NCBI GenBank assembly: GCA_017517275.1
Contig: JAFWZX010000031.1
Coordinates: 1 to 64,000, forward strand
Reading direction: 5' to 3'
Length of the DNA stretch: 64,000 nucleotides
From: Clostridia bacterium
GTDB taxonomy: Bacteria; Bacillota; Clostridia; UBA1212; UBA1255
A program made the position numbers and the translations under genes. The notes beneath the pieces are model-generated. The model was not told the DNA's origin. It made no database searches and saw only the letters and a list, made by a program, of their open reading frames with translations. Positions within the stretch are counted from its first letter, which is position 1. The number at the start of each line of letters is the position of its first letter. Shown in pieces: positions 1 to 8,399 of this stretch.

Positions 1-68
1 AGTACGGATACAAGATATATAATAGGGGATATAAATTCTATCCCATGCAGTTGAAAGGAGCAGTTACT

Positions 69-908
69 ATGAGAAAACGATTGTTTATTTGCCTTTTAAT
101 TACACTTGTTATTTTTACAGGATGCAAAAATAGCAAAGAATATCAGGTTCTTAGTGTTGCTATGGGCCATAGTCATTTTGATTGCGATTTGACCTTAAAA
201 ACTTACGAAATAAAAAAAGATATAGAATTGAATAAAACAATAACATTGCTTGGAAACACGATAGATCTCGAGTATGATTTTTCGTATTTAACTAGCTTGC
301 TTAACGCTATGGATGCATATAAAGTTAAGTATATTAACGGGGTTTCATGTGAAGAAGACGATAGTTTTATATGTTTTTCTGAGGACGGAAATGTTGCGAT
401 TATTATTCGTTTGAGGATATTATCTAGAATTGGTGCAAATTTATCCGCGACAAAAGAAAATAGGGTAGCAGCTTTATTAGAGCAGTTAGAGTTAGACGAA
501 GTATTTGATATTGATCCGAGTTACAATAAAATTAGTGAAACTATAAGAGATGATAAGTTGATAATAACAATCGGTAATGATGATTCTGAATTAACCCATA
601 GATCTCTGGTAATAGCGTGTGATAAATCTAATGGAAGGGTATTACGAGTCGCATACACGCCACCTATATCTGAAAACTTAACAAAAGAAAAAATTCTTTC
701 TAAAAAGGATGTATTTCCTTCTGTTAAAAAGAAAGTTCTTGAAATGAAAAGGGATGACGTTACCTTAGAGAGTATAGAAATCGAATATATGACTGTTGTT
801 GAATATAAGGGCAAACTATATTATTATTGCGATGTAGACGCAGAAATAACACAAAACGGAAAAGACTATGCAAGTACTGACACTTTTACTTTTCTGATTC
901 CTGTCTGA
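69..908 (+). CDS. Small secreted lipoprotein, unknown function
   Basis: A 279-residue protein that I cannot assign to a family. The N-terminus has Arg/Lys (MRKR), a hydrophobic stretch and a lipobox-like end at IFTGC with Cys19, so it is probably lipidated and held on the outer face of the membrane. The mature part is charged and mostly beta-like, with no catalytic motif I recognise. An ATG 24 nt upstream is in frame, but GAAAGGAG at 53-60 sits 8 nt before the ATG at 69, which fixes the start. It lies beside a recombinase remnant and is poorer in the tetranucleotide ACGT than genes further right, which suggests an accessory origin. Confident that it is a gene and a lipoprotein; function open. 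Confidence 0.75.
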   Translation: MRKRLFICLLITLVIFTGCKNSKEYQVLSVAMGHSHFDCDLTLKTYEIKKDIELNKTITLLGNTIDLEYDFSYLTSLLNAMDAYKVKYINGVSCEEDDSFICFSEDGNVAIIIRLRILSRIGANLSATKENRVAALLEQLELDEVFDIDPSYNKISETIRDDKLIITIGNDDSELTHRSLVIACDKSNGRVLRVAYTPPISENLTKEKILSKKDVFPSVKKKVLEMKRDDVTLESIEIEYMTVVEYKGKLYYYCDVDAEITQNGKDYASTDTFTFLIPV

Positions 909-964
909 TTGGATTGGTGTGGAAAAGTGTAAGTAGGTAAAATATAAGTATTGAGCATAAAAAT

Positions 965-1210
965 TTAAAGCCTCAAAACAATGTCCATTTCTAACGCTAT
1001 GCTGCCTCTGTGTCCTGTTCCTGCCTCCGCTTTGTTAATAATGGATATCTTGCATACAATAGCCTTGAGTATGTCATTCTTTTCCTTGGGAGTCATGCTG
1101 TTATCTCGTAAGGCAGCTATAGCTTTCTTTAGAGATAGAGCTTTCTCTCCGTAATCAATATGCTTTGGAATAGAAGCTCTTGCTTCTTTAGTGCATTGGG
1201 ATATATGAGT
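965..1210 (-). pseudogene. C-terminal remnant of a large serine recombinase
   Basis: Read on the minus strand, this stretch is open for 81 codons and ends at TAA (965-967). It contains the text YGEKALSLKKAIAAL followed by TPKEKNDILKAIV and a tail ending IVLRL. That pattern (K-A-I-A-A-L, then P-K-E-K-N, then L-K-A-I) is typical of the extreme C-terminus of TndX-like large serine recombinases of Clostridia integrative elements. No start codon with a ribosome site and no catalytic or zinc-ribbon domain is present; an in-frame TAG lies at 1213-1211. It is therefore a broken end, probably left when an integrative element was lost or rearranged. The family assignment is by remembered motif, not by a search. 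Confidence 0.6.
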
Positions 1211-1229
1211 CTATTGGAGTATAGAATAG

Positions 1230-1382
1230 CAAATAAAGGAAAAGGCGCTTGATTTTAATGAGGTTGTTAAGTATGATGATAACGTAAAAAGGACTAACGT
1301 TTTGACAACCAATCCAAAAGCAATGAGCGTACCGTTCTTTTTTTGTTTGACAGATAGCGATATATGGAATAAACTTCAGTAA
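1230..1382 (+). pseudogene. Possible 3' fragment of an unidentified gene
   Basis: Fifty sense codons lie between an in-frame TAG (1227-1229) and TAA (1380-1382). The translation (starting QIKEKALDFNEVV, later NVLTTNPKAMSVPFFF) reads like a protein C-terminus, but there is no start codon with a ribosome site. The fragment contains two ACGT tetranucleotides, as native genes here often do. It may be the end of a gene cut by the element whose recombinase tail lies next to it, or it may be chance. Confidence 0.25.
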
Positions 1383-1415
1383 TGTAATATTTTATCGGGA
1401 ATGAAATGGTAGAAA

Positions 1416-2318
1416 ATGGCTAAAAATGATTATGAAATCTTAGGTATACCGGAAGACAGTGATAAAAAGATCGTAAAAGATCGATATGATCTGCTTATAA
1501 GGCAGTATAAATATAAAACGGACGAATATGGGACGACGAACGAAGATTTAACATATTATAACAGTATTACGGAAGCTTATGACAGAATTATGGGTATTAC
1601 CCATGATTACAGCGATCCTAATCCTACCAGTATTATTCCATATCCTATAAGAAAACTTTGGTATAAAATAGACACCAAGTTAGATGGATACCAGATGCTC
1701 ATCATGGGTGTTTTTCTCATATTATGCCTTGTGGGCATTATTACTTATCAGATTGTCTCGGAACCGGATTATGATATAAAGGTTAAATTTGTAGGTGCGT
1801 TTGAGTCGATGAATACTGTTCAGGTATGTGATTCCATAGAAGAAAGCTTGGATACGGACATGGAGCTGTCAGCCTCTTTCTTTACCGTTATAGAAGATGT
1901 GACTATAATGGACAATCATGCAAAAAACAGCGCTGTTCAATTCAGGTCACAGACCATGGCAGGCGCCCTTGACGTTATACTGATTGACGTTGAGAACCTT
2001 GACGTGTATATCGACGATTATATGTTTTTGAATTTGAACGACTACGTTGATAAGATAAAATCAAACCCCGAAACGGCTAAGCTTCTTGACGGAGTTCAAT
2101 TCTATACTTATGAGAATAAGGGAGAAACAGACCGTCTCGCCGGCGGTATATACGGTATATACGTTACCGACACACCCGTCTTTTCACAGGAGTCTACAGG
2201 TCTTATGTGGGGATATGATGAAGAACGCCGAACTATGATTGCAACCGTTTGCAGAACAAGTGAGAATCAGGATAAAGCGCTTGATTTTATTACAATGCTT
2301 CTTGAAGCAAACTCATAA
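1416..2318 (+). CDS. Membrane protein with a J-like domain lacking HPD
   Basis: Three parts are visible in 300 residues. Residues 4-60 match the helical pattern of a DnaJ domain (DYEILGIPEDSDKKIVKDRY, later YNSITEAYDRIMG), but the HPD tripeptide that stimulates DnaK is replaced by Lys-Thr-Asp (34-36). Residues 92-114 form one strong membrane segment. The remaining 185 residues are outside and contain phrases such as LDVILIDVENLDVYI and a C-terminus NQDKALDFITMLLEA, which recall the type of fold found in ABC solute-binding proteins. With the HPD motif gone, it is unlikely to be an ordinary DnaK co-chaperone; the J-like part may serve in binding. The ribosome site is weak. It stands alone ahead of the glycogen operon promoter. 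Function unknown. Confidence 0.75.
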   Translation: MAKNDYEILGIPEDSDKKIVKDRYDLLIRQYKYKTDEYGTTNEDLTYYNSITEAYDRIMGITHDYSDPNPTSIIPYPIRKLWYKIDTKLDGYQMLIMGVFLILCLVGIITYQIVSEPDYDIKVKFVGAFESMNTVQVCDSIEESLDTDMELSASFFTVIEDVTIMDNHAKNSAVQFRSQTMAGALDVILIDVENLDVYIDDYMFLNLNDYVDKIKSNPETAKLLDGVQFYTYENKGETDRLAGGIYGIYVTDTPVFSQESTGLMWGYDEERRTMIATVCRTSENQDKALDFITMLLEANS

Positions 2319-2336
2319 AACCGACGCCGGCCTTAC

Positions 2337-2365
2337 TTGAATATGACTTTCTGCGGTGATATAAT
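2337..2365 (+). promoter_or_regulatory. Extended -10 promoter of the glycogen operon
   Basis: TTGAAT (2337-2342) and TATAAT (2360-2365) are separated by exactly 17 nt, and TG lies one base before the -10 box. Transcription would begin near 2372, giving a leader of about 27 nt before the MutS-like gene. No promoter of similar quality was seen in the short gaps downstream, so all genes to 13944 are probably read from here. Confidence 0.75.
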
Positions 2366-2398
2366 CGTAAGACAATATTCAAATGGAGGAAACGATTG

Positions 2399-4126
2399 GT
2401 GGATAAAAAGTACGAATTCAGCCTTGTATGGCCAGATTATCACGTTGGTAAGGAATATGAGCGAAAAGCAAAAACCGGTGAAGGTAGAGCGTTTAATATA
2501 GACGTTATGGCAAGAGATATCAATGTAGACATGATAATGTCAGGCATGGATATCAGGAACGAAGCCCGAGGATACATCCGCGACAGATTGGTTGACATGG
2601 TAATAGATTATAATGTCATTAAGTATCGCCAGGATATCTTAAAAGATTTTATGAAGTGCCCCGATATTGAGGAACGCTTTGATACTACGATGCTTCCTGC
2701 TATAACAAATCTCCGTAAGATGGAGAAGGCAAACCTTTCACATGATGACAGTTTAAGACAGATAGCATGGCGTATTGACATGTTGCGTATATATGTACAG
2801 TGTGTAGAAGTTCTTTATGACCTGTTTGTTTTCAACGACAGACAGTTTGAATCAAGCGGTGTTATATATTTCAGAGATATGATCCGCGAGATGTACACAT
2901 CAGACAGTTTTACAGAATTAAGACGAATTCTTCCTGATTTCTATGATAAGCTGCTGTCTATGAAGAGTGTTACTATCGGTATTAACCTAAATAGTGAGCT
3001 TAAAGCAGAAGAGGCTATTATTTTATCAGTAAATGAGAAAGAGTTTAAGCGGAAAGGTGTTATGACTTCTATTCTGGGTCTTGGTTCTAATGATATGACA
3101 TATTCCGGATTAAGCCCCTTCTTCTCAATTCTTAAAGAAAACAAAGCGAATTCCCTTGATGTGGCTATTATGCGAGAGCTTGACAGTGTGGTTGGTGATT
3201 CCTTTAAGAATATCGCGGCAACTTTGAATAGATTTGAGTGGATTGAGACGAGATTTTTGTTTGATCTGCTTCCGGAAGTATATTTCTACATAGGAGGATG
3301 CAGATTTGCAAGAGCTCTTACCAACGCCGCTATGCCAGTATGTTTCCCGACTCCTAAACCTGCAGATGATCGAGTTTTCAAGGTTAAGGATATTTACGAT
3401 GCCGGATTTGCATTAAGAATTCTTTGTGATATGAATATTGAAAAGATTGATAACATTGTTGTAACAAATGACGTTGACATGTCTGATGAGGCAGGTCGTA
3501 TCTGTATTCTTACAGGTGCAAACCAAGGCGGTAAGACTACGTACACAAGAGCAGTAGGAATTGCTCAGATGCTCTTCCAGACAGGATACCCGATTCCGGG
3601 CTCCAGCGGTGAGATGAGTCCGGTAGATAATATCCTTACACACTTCCCGGAGCTTGAGACAAACTCGCTGTCAGAGAGCCGTTTAGGTGAGGAATGTGTC
3701 AGATTTGAAGAGATTTTACCCAGACTTACAAAATACAGTCTGATTCTTATGAATGAATCTTTATCAAGTACCAGTCATCAGGAATGTTTATTTATTGCAG
3801 AAGAGATTATGAAATACATGCGTACCGTAGGTGTAAGATGCGTATTTGCTACACATATCCATGAATTGGCTGAAGATATACCGGAGCTTAACCGTGAACC
3901 TGCACTCAGTGATCTTGTAAGCCTTGTTGCAGGTGTTGATGAGAATGAGGATATAGAAGTCCTTACTACAGACGGTAAAGTAAAATATGAAGGTTCTAAA
4001 AGAACGTATATCATCAGACCTATGCCGCCGCAAGGTAAGAGCTTTGCTTTGGATATTGCAAGAACGTATGGTATTACCTTTGATCAGCTTATGCAAGCTC
4101 ATAACAAAAACCACCAAAAGGATTGA
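2399..4126 (+). CDS. MutS-family ATPase, not a canonical mismatch-repair MutS
   Basis: A 575-residue protein with a C-terminal ABC-type ATPase of the MutS family. Walker A is GANQGGKTT near residue 374, and the H-loop region FATHIHEL is near 484. The Walker B segment reads LILMNESLSSTS, so the usual Asp before the catalytic Glu is Asn. The N-terminal 350 residues are helical and lack the mismatch-binding domain with its Phe-X-Glu motif; there is no Smr nuclease domain at the end either. Both TTG (2396) and GTG (2399) could start it; GTG is 8 nt from GGAGGA, so I prefer it. It is the first gene of the glycogen operon and ends 10 nt before glgB. Its task is unknown. Confidence 0.85.
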   Translation: MDKKYEFSLVWPDYHVGKEYERKAKTGEGRAFNIDVMARDINVDMIMSGMDIRNEARGYIRDRLVDMVIDYNVIKYRQDILKDFMKCPDIEERFDTTMLPAITNLRKMEKANLSHDDSLRQIAWRIDMLRIYVQCVEVLYDLFVFNDRQFESSGVIYFRDMIREMYTSDSFTELRRILPDFYDKLLSMKSVTIGINLNSELKAEEAIILSVNEKEFKRKGVMTSILGLGSNDMTYSGLSPFFSILKENKANSLDVAIMRELDSVVGDSFKNIAATLNRFEWIETRFLFDLLPEVYFYIGGCRFARALTNAAMPVCFPTPKPADDRVFKVKDIYDAGFALRILCDMNIEKIDNIVVTNDVDMSDEAGRICILTGANQGGKTTYTRAVGIAQMLFQTGYPIPGSSGEMSPVDNILTHFPELETNSLSESRLGEECVRFEEILPRLTKYSLILMNESLSSTSHQECLFIAEEIMKYMRTVGVRCVFATHIHELAEDIPELNREPALSDLVSLVAGVDENEDIEVLTTDGKVKYEGSKRTYIIRPMPPQGKSFALDIARTYGITFDQLMQAHNKNHQKD

Positions 4127-4135
4127 TGTAATTTT

Positions 4136-6112
4136 ATGTTTTCCAGGGGTCTTCCCAACAACATAATATCCGATTACCATAATGGAGATTTGAGTAACTG
4201 TTATAAATATTTCGGCAGCCATTTGTGTCATTATGAAGATAATTTATGCCCACAGGAAGGTGTTTTTTTCCGCTTGTGGGCACCTTTTGCATATAAAGTA
4301 AGTGTTGTAGGGTCGTTTAATAACTGGAATCCGGATAAAAATACATTATTCAAAACGGAGCAAGGCTATTGGGAAGGTGTGGTCCCGGAGGCCAGAGAAG
4401 GAGATTTGTATAAGTATTATATTTTAGGATCGGATAACGTTGTCCGATACAAATCTGACCCATATGCGTTTACAAGTCAGTTAAGGCCAAACAGTGCTTC
4501 TGTTATATTTGATATTGACAGGGTTTATCCGTGGACCGACTATAAGTGGCTGGAGGCGCGCAGTCGTATAGATTGGATTCACTCTCCGATAAATATTTAC
4601 GAGCTTCATCTCGGCTCATGGAGACGAGGTAACATCCCGGGGATTGACTACGAAAATAATTATCAGGAGGCAGACCTGCGCAAGAGCGAAGAGCCTCTTA
4701 TGAATTACCGTGAGATAGCAGTATGTCTTGCAAAGTACTGCAAAGAGATGAATTATACTCACGTAGAGATTATGCCTTTGTCTGAGCATCCGTTTGACGG
4801 TTCCTGGGGATATCAGACAACGGGATATTATTCTATTACTTCCAGATACGGTTCACCTGATGATTTTAAGTATTTTGTTGATTATCTGCATAGTTTTGGT
4901 ATTGCGGTTATTTTAGATTGGGTACCTGTTCATTTTTGTAAAGATGAATTTGGACTCTATAATTTTGACGGAAGCTTCTTGTACGAATACAATACAGAGA
5001 TCTTTCGTGAAAACAAATTATGGGGGACTGTTAATTTTGATCTTACAAAAGGAGAAGTTCAAAGTTTTCTTATATCAAATGCAGCATATTTTTTCAGGGA
5101 ATATCATATAGATGGAATAAGGGCGGATGCGGTGGTTAATCTGCTCTATCATTCGTACGGGCAACCGGAGCATATGAGTGCACGTAACATATATGGCGGC
5201 AGAGAGAATATTGAGGGTATAAATTTCCTTCGTAAGTTGAATCAAAAGATATACGAAGAATTCCGTAATCCAATAATGATTGCAGAAGATTCTAGCAATT
5301 GGCCGATGGTTACGAAACCCACTTATGTTGGCGGCTTGGGCTTTACTTTCAAATGGTGTATGGGGTGGATGCATGATACTCTGGAGTATTTACAGACAGA
5401 TCCTCTTTATCGAAAATATATTCATAATAAAATGACATTCTCTTCGATGTATGTGTTCGGCGAGAATTATATTTTGCCTTTGTCTCATGATGAGGTCGTT
5501 CACGGTAAGAAAACAATACTTGATAAGATGCATGGCATACTTGAGGCTAAGTTTGATACGGTGCGAACGTATTACACATATATGATAACTCATCCCGGTA
5601 AGAAGCTTCTTTTCATGGGAAATGAATTTGGTCAGATAATGGAATGGAGATATTATGAAGAACTGGAATGGAAGATGCTTGCATATCCGAAGCACCGCGG
5701 CTTATGCAAATTCATTTCAGAACTAAATTATTTATACAGAACACAAAGGTCATTATGGGAAAATGATGATAAAAACGATTGTTTCGAATGGATAGACGCA
5801 GATAATTCAGATGAGAGTGTTTATTCTTTTATGCGCAAATCGGCAGATCCTAATGATTTTCTCGTTGTAGTATGCAATTTTACACCGCTAAGACGTGAGA
5901 ATTTCGAAGTGGGAGTACCCCGATTTGCCGATTATTACTGTATAATGAACAGTAACGAGGTAAGGTTCGGAGGTACAGATGAACCTGAAGATGTTATGAT
6001 AAGACCTGTGCCAAGCGGAAGACATAACAAGCCTTTTCACCTTAAGATCAATCTACCGGGTAACGGGGCTGTTATATATAAACCAATTTTCAGGAAAAGA
6101 GGAGATAGATAA
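4136..6112 (+). CDS. glgB: 1,4-alpha-glucan branching enzyme
   Basis: GlgB cuts an alpha-1,4-glucan chain and re-attaches it as an alpha-1,6 branch during glycogen synthesis in the cytoplasm. The 658 residues carry an N-terminal CBM48 domain ([18 protein letters not shown]), then a GH13 barrel. The nucleophile is Asp331 in GIRADAV, the acid/base Glu384 in MIAEDSS and the third acidic residue Asp452 in [10 protein letters not shown]; all are intact. [20 protein letters not shown] is the usual GlgB block before the active site. It is shorter than E. coli GlgB (about 730) because the extra N-terminal domain is reduced. AAAAGGA lies rather far from the ATG, so coupling to the gene before may help translation. 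It overlaps glgC by one base. Confidence 0.96.
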   Translation: MFSRGLPNNIISDYHNGDLSNCYKYFGSHLCHYEDNLCPQEGVFFRLWAPFAYKVSVVGSFNNWNPDKNTLFKTEQGYWEGVVPEAREGDLYKYYILGSDNVVRYKSDPYAFTSQLRPNSASVIFDIDRVYPWTDYKWLEARSRIDWIHSPINIYELHLGSWRRGNIPGIDYENNYQEADLRKSEEPLMNYREIAVCLAKYCKEMNYTHVEIMPLSEHPFDGSWGYQTTGYYSITSRYGSPDDFKYFVDYLHSFGIAVILDWVPVHFCKDEFGLYNFDGSFLYEYNTEIFRENKLWGTVNFDLTKGEVQSFLISNAAYFFREYHIDGIRADAVVNLLYHSYGQPEHMSARNIYGGRENIEGINFLRKLNQKIYEEFRNPIMIAEDSSNWPMVTKPTYVGGLGFTFKWCMGWMHDTLEYLQTDPLYRKYIHNKMTFSSMYVFGENYILPLSHDEVVHGKKTILDKMHGILEAKFDTVRTYYTYMITHPGKKLLFMGNEFGQIMEWRYYEELEWKMLAYPKHRGLCKFISELNYLYRTQRSLWENDDKNDCFEWIDADNSDESVYSFMRKSADPNDFLVVVCNFTPLRRENFEVGVPRFADYYCIMNSNEVRFGGTDEPEDVMIRPVPSGRHNKPFHLKINLPGNGAVIYKPIFRKRGDR

Positions 6113-7257
6113 TGGCAAAGAAAAATATTGTTGCAATGATTCTTGCAGGCGGACAAGGCAGCCGATTAGGACTTATGACAAAGAAAATGGCCAAGCCGGC
6201 AGTTCCGTTTGGCGGTAAATACAGGATAATCGATTTTGCATTGAGTAATTGTTCTAATTCAGGTATTGATACAGTTGGTATCCTCACTCAGTACAAACCT
6301 CAAGTCCTGAATTCTCATATCGGTATAGGAACACCTTGGGACCTTGACCGTGTTCACGGCGGTGTTGCGATGCTTCCTCCTTATATGACAGAAGCCGGGG
6401 GAGATTGGTACAAGGGAACGGCCAATGCAGTTTATCAGAATATGAGTTTCTTAGATGAGTATAATCCGGATTACGTGCTCATGTTATCGGGAGACCATAT
6501 TTACAAAATGGATTATAGGGTAATGCTAAGAGAACATAAGAAGAATAAGGCTGATGCAACAATTGCAGTTATCGACGTGCCACTTGAAGAGGCTTCCAGA
6601 TTCGGTATTATGAGTACGGATGAAAATATGCAGATAACTGAATTCGAAGAGAAGCCAAAGCAACCGAAGAGTACGTTAGCCTCCATGGGTATTTACATTT
6701 TTTCATATCCAAAGCTTCGTCAGTATCTTATAGAGGATGCACAGAACCATGAATCCAGCAATGACTTTGGTAAAAACATTATCCCTAATATGTTAAAAAA
6801 TGGCGAAAGGTTATTTGCTTACAGATTTGAGGGCTATTGGAAAGACGTTGGTACCATAGAGAGTTATTGGGAAACGAGCATGGATTTGCTTGACCCTGAT
6901 AACGATGCGAAATTATACGATGACAGCTGGAAAATTTTCACAGATACGGCATCAAGACCCGCGCAACACATCAGTGCCGGGGCGGTCCTTGAGAACTCTA
7001 TCATATCAGAAGGCTGCATAGTTGACGGCACCGTTATTAATTCCATTATTTTCCCTGACGTAACCATTGGAAAGAATACGCGTATTGAAAATTCAATTAT
7101 CATGAGCGGCTGCAAGATCTGCAATAACGTAATCGTAAGCAAGAGTATTCTACTGGAAAATATTACTGTTATGGACCATACAGTTATAGGAAACGGTAAA
7201 GATATAGCCTTGATTGACGGTGGCAGAGTAATAGAAACACAAGGCAGGATGGATTAA
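6112..7257 (+). CDS. glgC: Glucose-1-phosphate adenylyltransferase
   Basis: GlgC makes ADP-glucose from ATP and glucose-1-phosphate, the committed step of glycogen synthesis. The 381 residues begin with the nucleotide-binding loop AGGQGSRLG, followed by [19 protein letters not shown], the metal-binding GDHIYKMDY and the sugar-phosphate region [10 protein letters not shown]. The C-terminal hexapeptide repeats ([18 protein letters not shown] onward) form the beta-helix used for allosteric control and oligomerisation. The start TAATG overlaps the glgB stop, and a GGAG site precedes it. It is paired with glgD just downstream, as in Bacillus and Clostridia, where the two form a hetero-oligomer. 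Confidence 0.97.
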   Translation: MAKKNIVAMILAGGQGSRLGLMTKKMAKPAVPFGGKYRIIDFALSNCSNSGIDTVGILTQYKPQVLNSHIGIGTPWDLDRVHGGVAMLPPYMTEAGGDWYKGTANAVYQNMSFLDEYNPDYVLMLSGDHIYKMDYRVMLREHKKNKADATIAVIDVPLEEASRFGIMSTDENMQITEFEEKPKQPKSTLASMGIYIFSYPKLRQYLIEDAQNHESSNDFGKNIIPNMLKNGERLFAYRFEGYWKDVGTIESYWETSMDLLDPDNDAKLYDDSWKIFTDTASRPAQHISAGAVLENSIISEGCIVDGTVINSIIFPDVTIGKNTRIENSIIMSGCKICNNVIVSKSILLENITVMDHTVIGNGKDIALIDGGRVIETQGRMD

Positions 7258-7272
7258 GAGGAGGGATACATA

Positions 7273-8391
7273 ATGTTAAAAGATTACATGGCAATTCTTA
7301 ATTTGGCAGAAAATGAAGGTGAAATACGAAGCCTTACAACAAACAGACCTATAGCATCACTGCCTCTTGGCAGCAGATATAGAGTCATTGACTTTATGCT
7401 ATCTAATATTGTTAATTGCGGTATAAAAAACGTAGCTGTTTACAGTAAGTCAAACTCAAGATCATTAGTAGACCATATCGGCGATGGCAAGCCTTGGGAT
7501 CTTAACAGAAAAATTGACGGAATATTTCTTTTTAATCATGCTCTTGGCGACTTTGCCGGTGGAGATATCAAATTGCTCAAGAATAACATGGAGTATTTTT
7601 ACAGAAGCAAGAGTAAGAATGTTATTTTAGCTTCTTCATATATGGTATGTAATATGGATCTTAACGCTGTTGCAGAATCTCATGAGCAATCCGGCCGTGA
7701 CATTACTGTTGTCTATACCCAAACAAATGAGGCGGACAATAAGTTCATAGGTTGCTATACGCTGGATGTTGATGAAAATAATAATCGTATTACAGGTGTG
7801 GGTAAGAATGCAGGTATTGAGTCAAACGCCAATATCTGTATGGAAGTATTTGTAATGTCAAAAGACAAGCTCGTTCAAATGATATACAAGTGCTCTAAGA
7901 AATTAAACGAGCATAATATTTATAACATCATCTTTGATGAGCTTTCTGATACAGAGATTAATGCTTATAAGTATGAGGGGTTTGTATCTTGTGTAAATAC
8001 GATTGCTGCATATTACGAAACTAATATGAAAATGCTTGACCTGGACGTGAGCAATCAACTGTTTAGACTGCCAGACAGACCGATATATACAAAGATTAAG
8101 GATGAACCACCAACGCAGTATATTAAAGGTTGTTATGTAGAAAATGCTTTGATTGCAGATGGCTGTGTTATTAAGGGAAAGGTTAAGAATTCACTCCTCG
8201 GCAGGTACGTTGATATTGAAGACGGTGCGGAGATAGAAGATTGTATTATTCTTCAGAACATCAGGATTCATAAAGGCGCAAAGCTTTCTCACGTTATCGT
8301 AGACAAAAACGTCGACATCGAGCCGGAAACCATCTTAAAAGGAAATAAAGTCTTTCCCCTTGTAATCGAAAAGAAAAATCTTATTAAGTGA
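7273..8391 (+). CDS. glgD: GlgD regulatory subunit of ADP-glucose pyrophosphorylase
   Basis: A GlgC paralogue of 372 residues. The overall layout is kept (SLPLGSRYRVIDFMLSNIVN, later hexapeptide repeats VENALIADGCVIKGKV), but the catalytic loop AGGxGxRL is lost (LNLAENEGEIRSLT) and the GDH metal site is replaced by ASSYMVCNMDL. It is therefore not expected to be a good catalyst. In Bacillus-type systems GlgD binds GlgC and raises or tunes its activity. Strong ribosome site GAGGAGG; 15 nt after glgC. Confidence 0.95.
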   Translation: MLKDYMAILNLAENEGEIRSLTTNRPIASLPLGSRYRVIDFMLSNIVNCGIKNVAVYSKSNSRSLVDHIGDGKPWDLNRKIDGIFLFNHALGDFAGGDIKLLKNNMEYFYRSKSKNVILASSYMVCNMDLNAVAESHEQSGRDITVVYTQTNEADNKFIGCYTLDVDENNNRITGVGKNAGIESNANICMEVFVMSKDKLVQMIYKCSKKLNEHNIYNIIFDELSDTEINAYKYEGFVSCVNTIAAYYETNMKMLDLDVSNQLFRLPDRPIYTKIKDEPPTQYIKGCYVENALIADGCVIKGKVKNSLLGRYVDIEDGAEIEDCIILQNIRIHKGAKLSHVIVDKNVDIEPETILKGNKVFPLVIEKKNLIK

Positions 8392-8399
8392 GGTATAAA

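Larger units (their letters stand above)
909..1415. other. 507-bp region without an intact gene
   Basis: This is the only stretch longer than 300 bp without an intact gene. It holds the recombinase tail on the minus strand (965-1210) and, on the plus strand, a gene-like open fragment (1230-1382). I see no tRNA, no strong terminator and no direct repeats that could be read as att sites. It looks like the scar of a mobile element. Confidence 0.6.

Noticed and set aside
1231-1260. Repeat between 1245-1257 and the end of the J-like gene at 2276-2290
   Set aside because: The shared 13 bases code for Ala-Leu-Asp-Phe in both; surrounding sequence does not match, so chance is sufficient.
3788-4231. 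Minus-strand open frame of 147 codons
   Set aside because: It spans the border between two well supported plus-strand genes and has no independent support.
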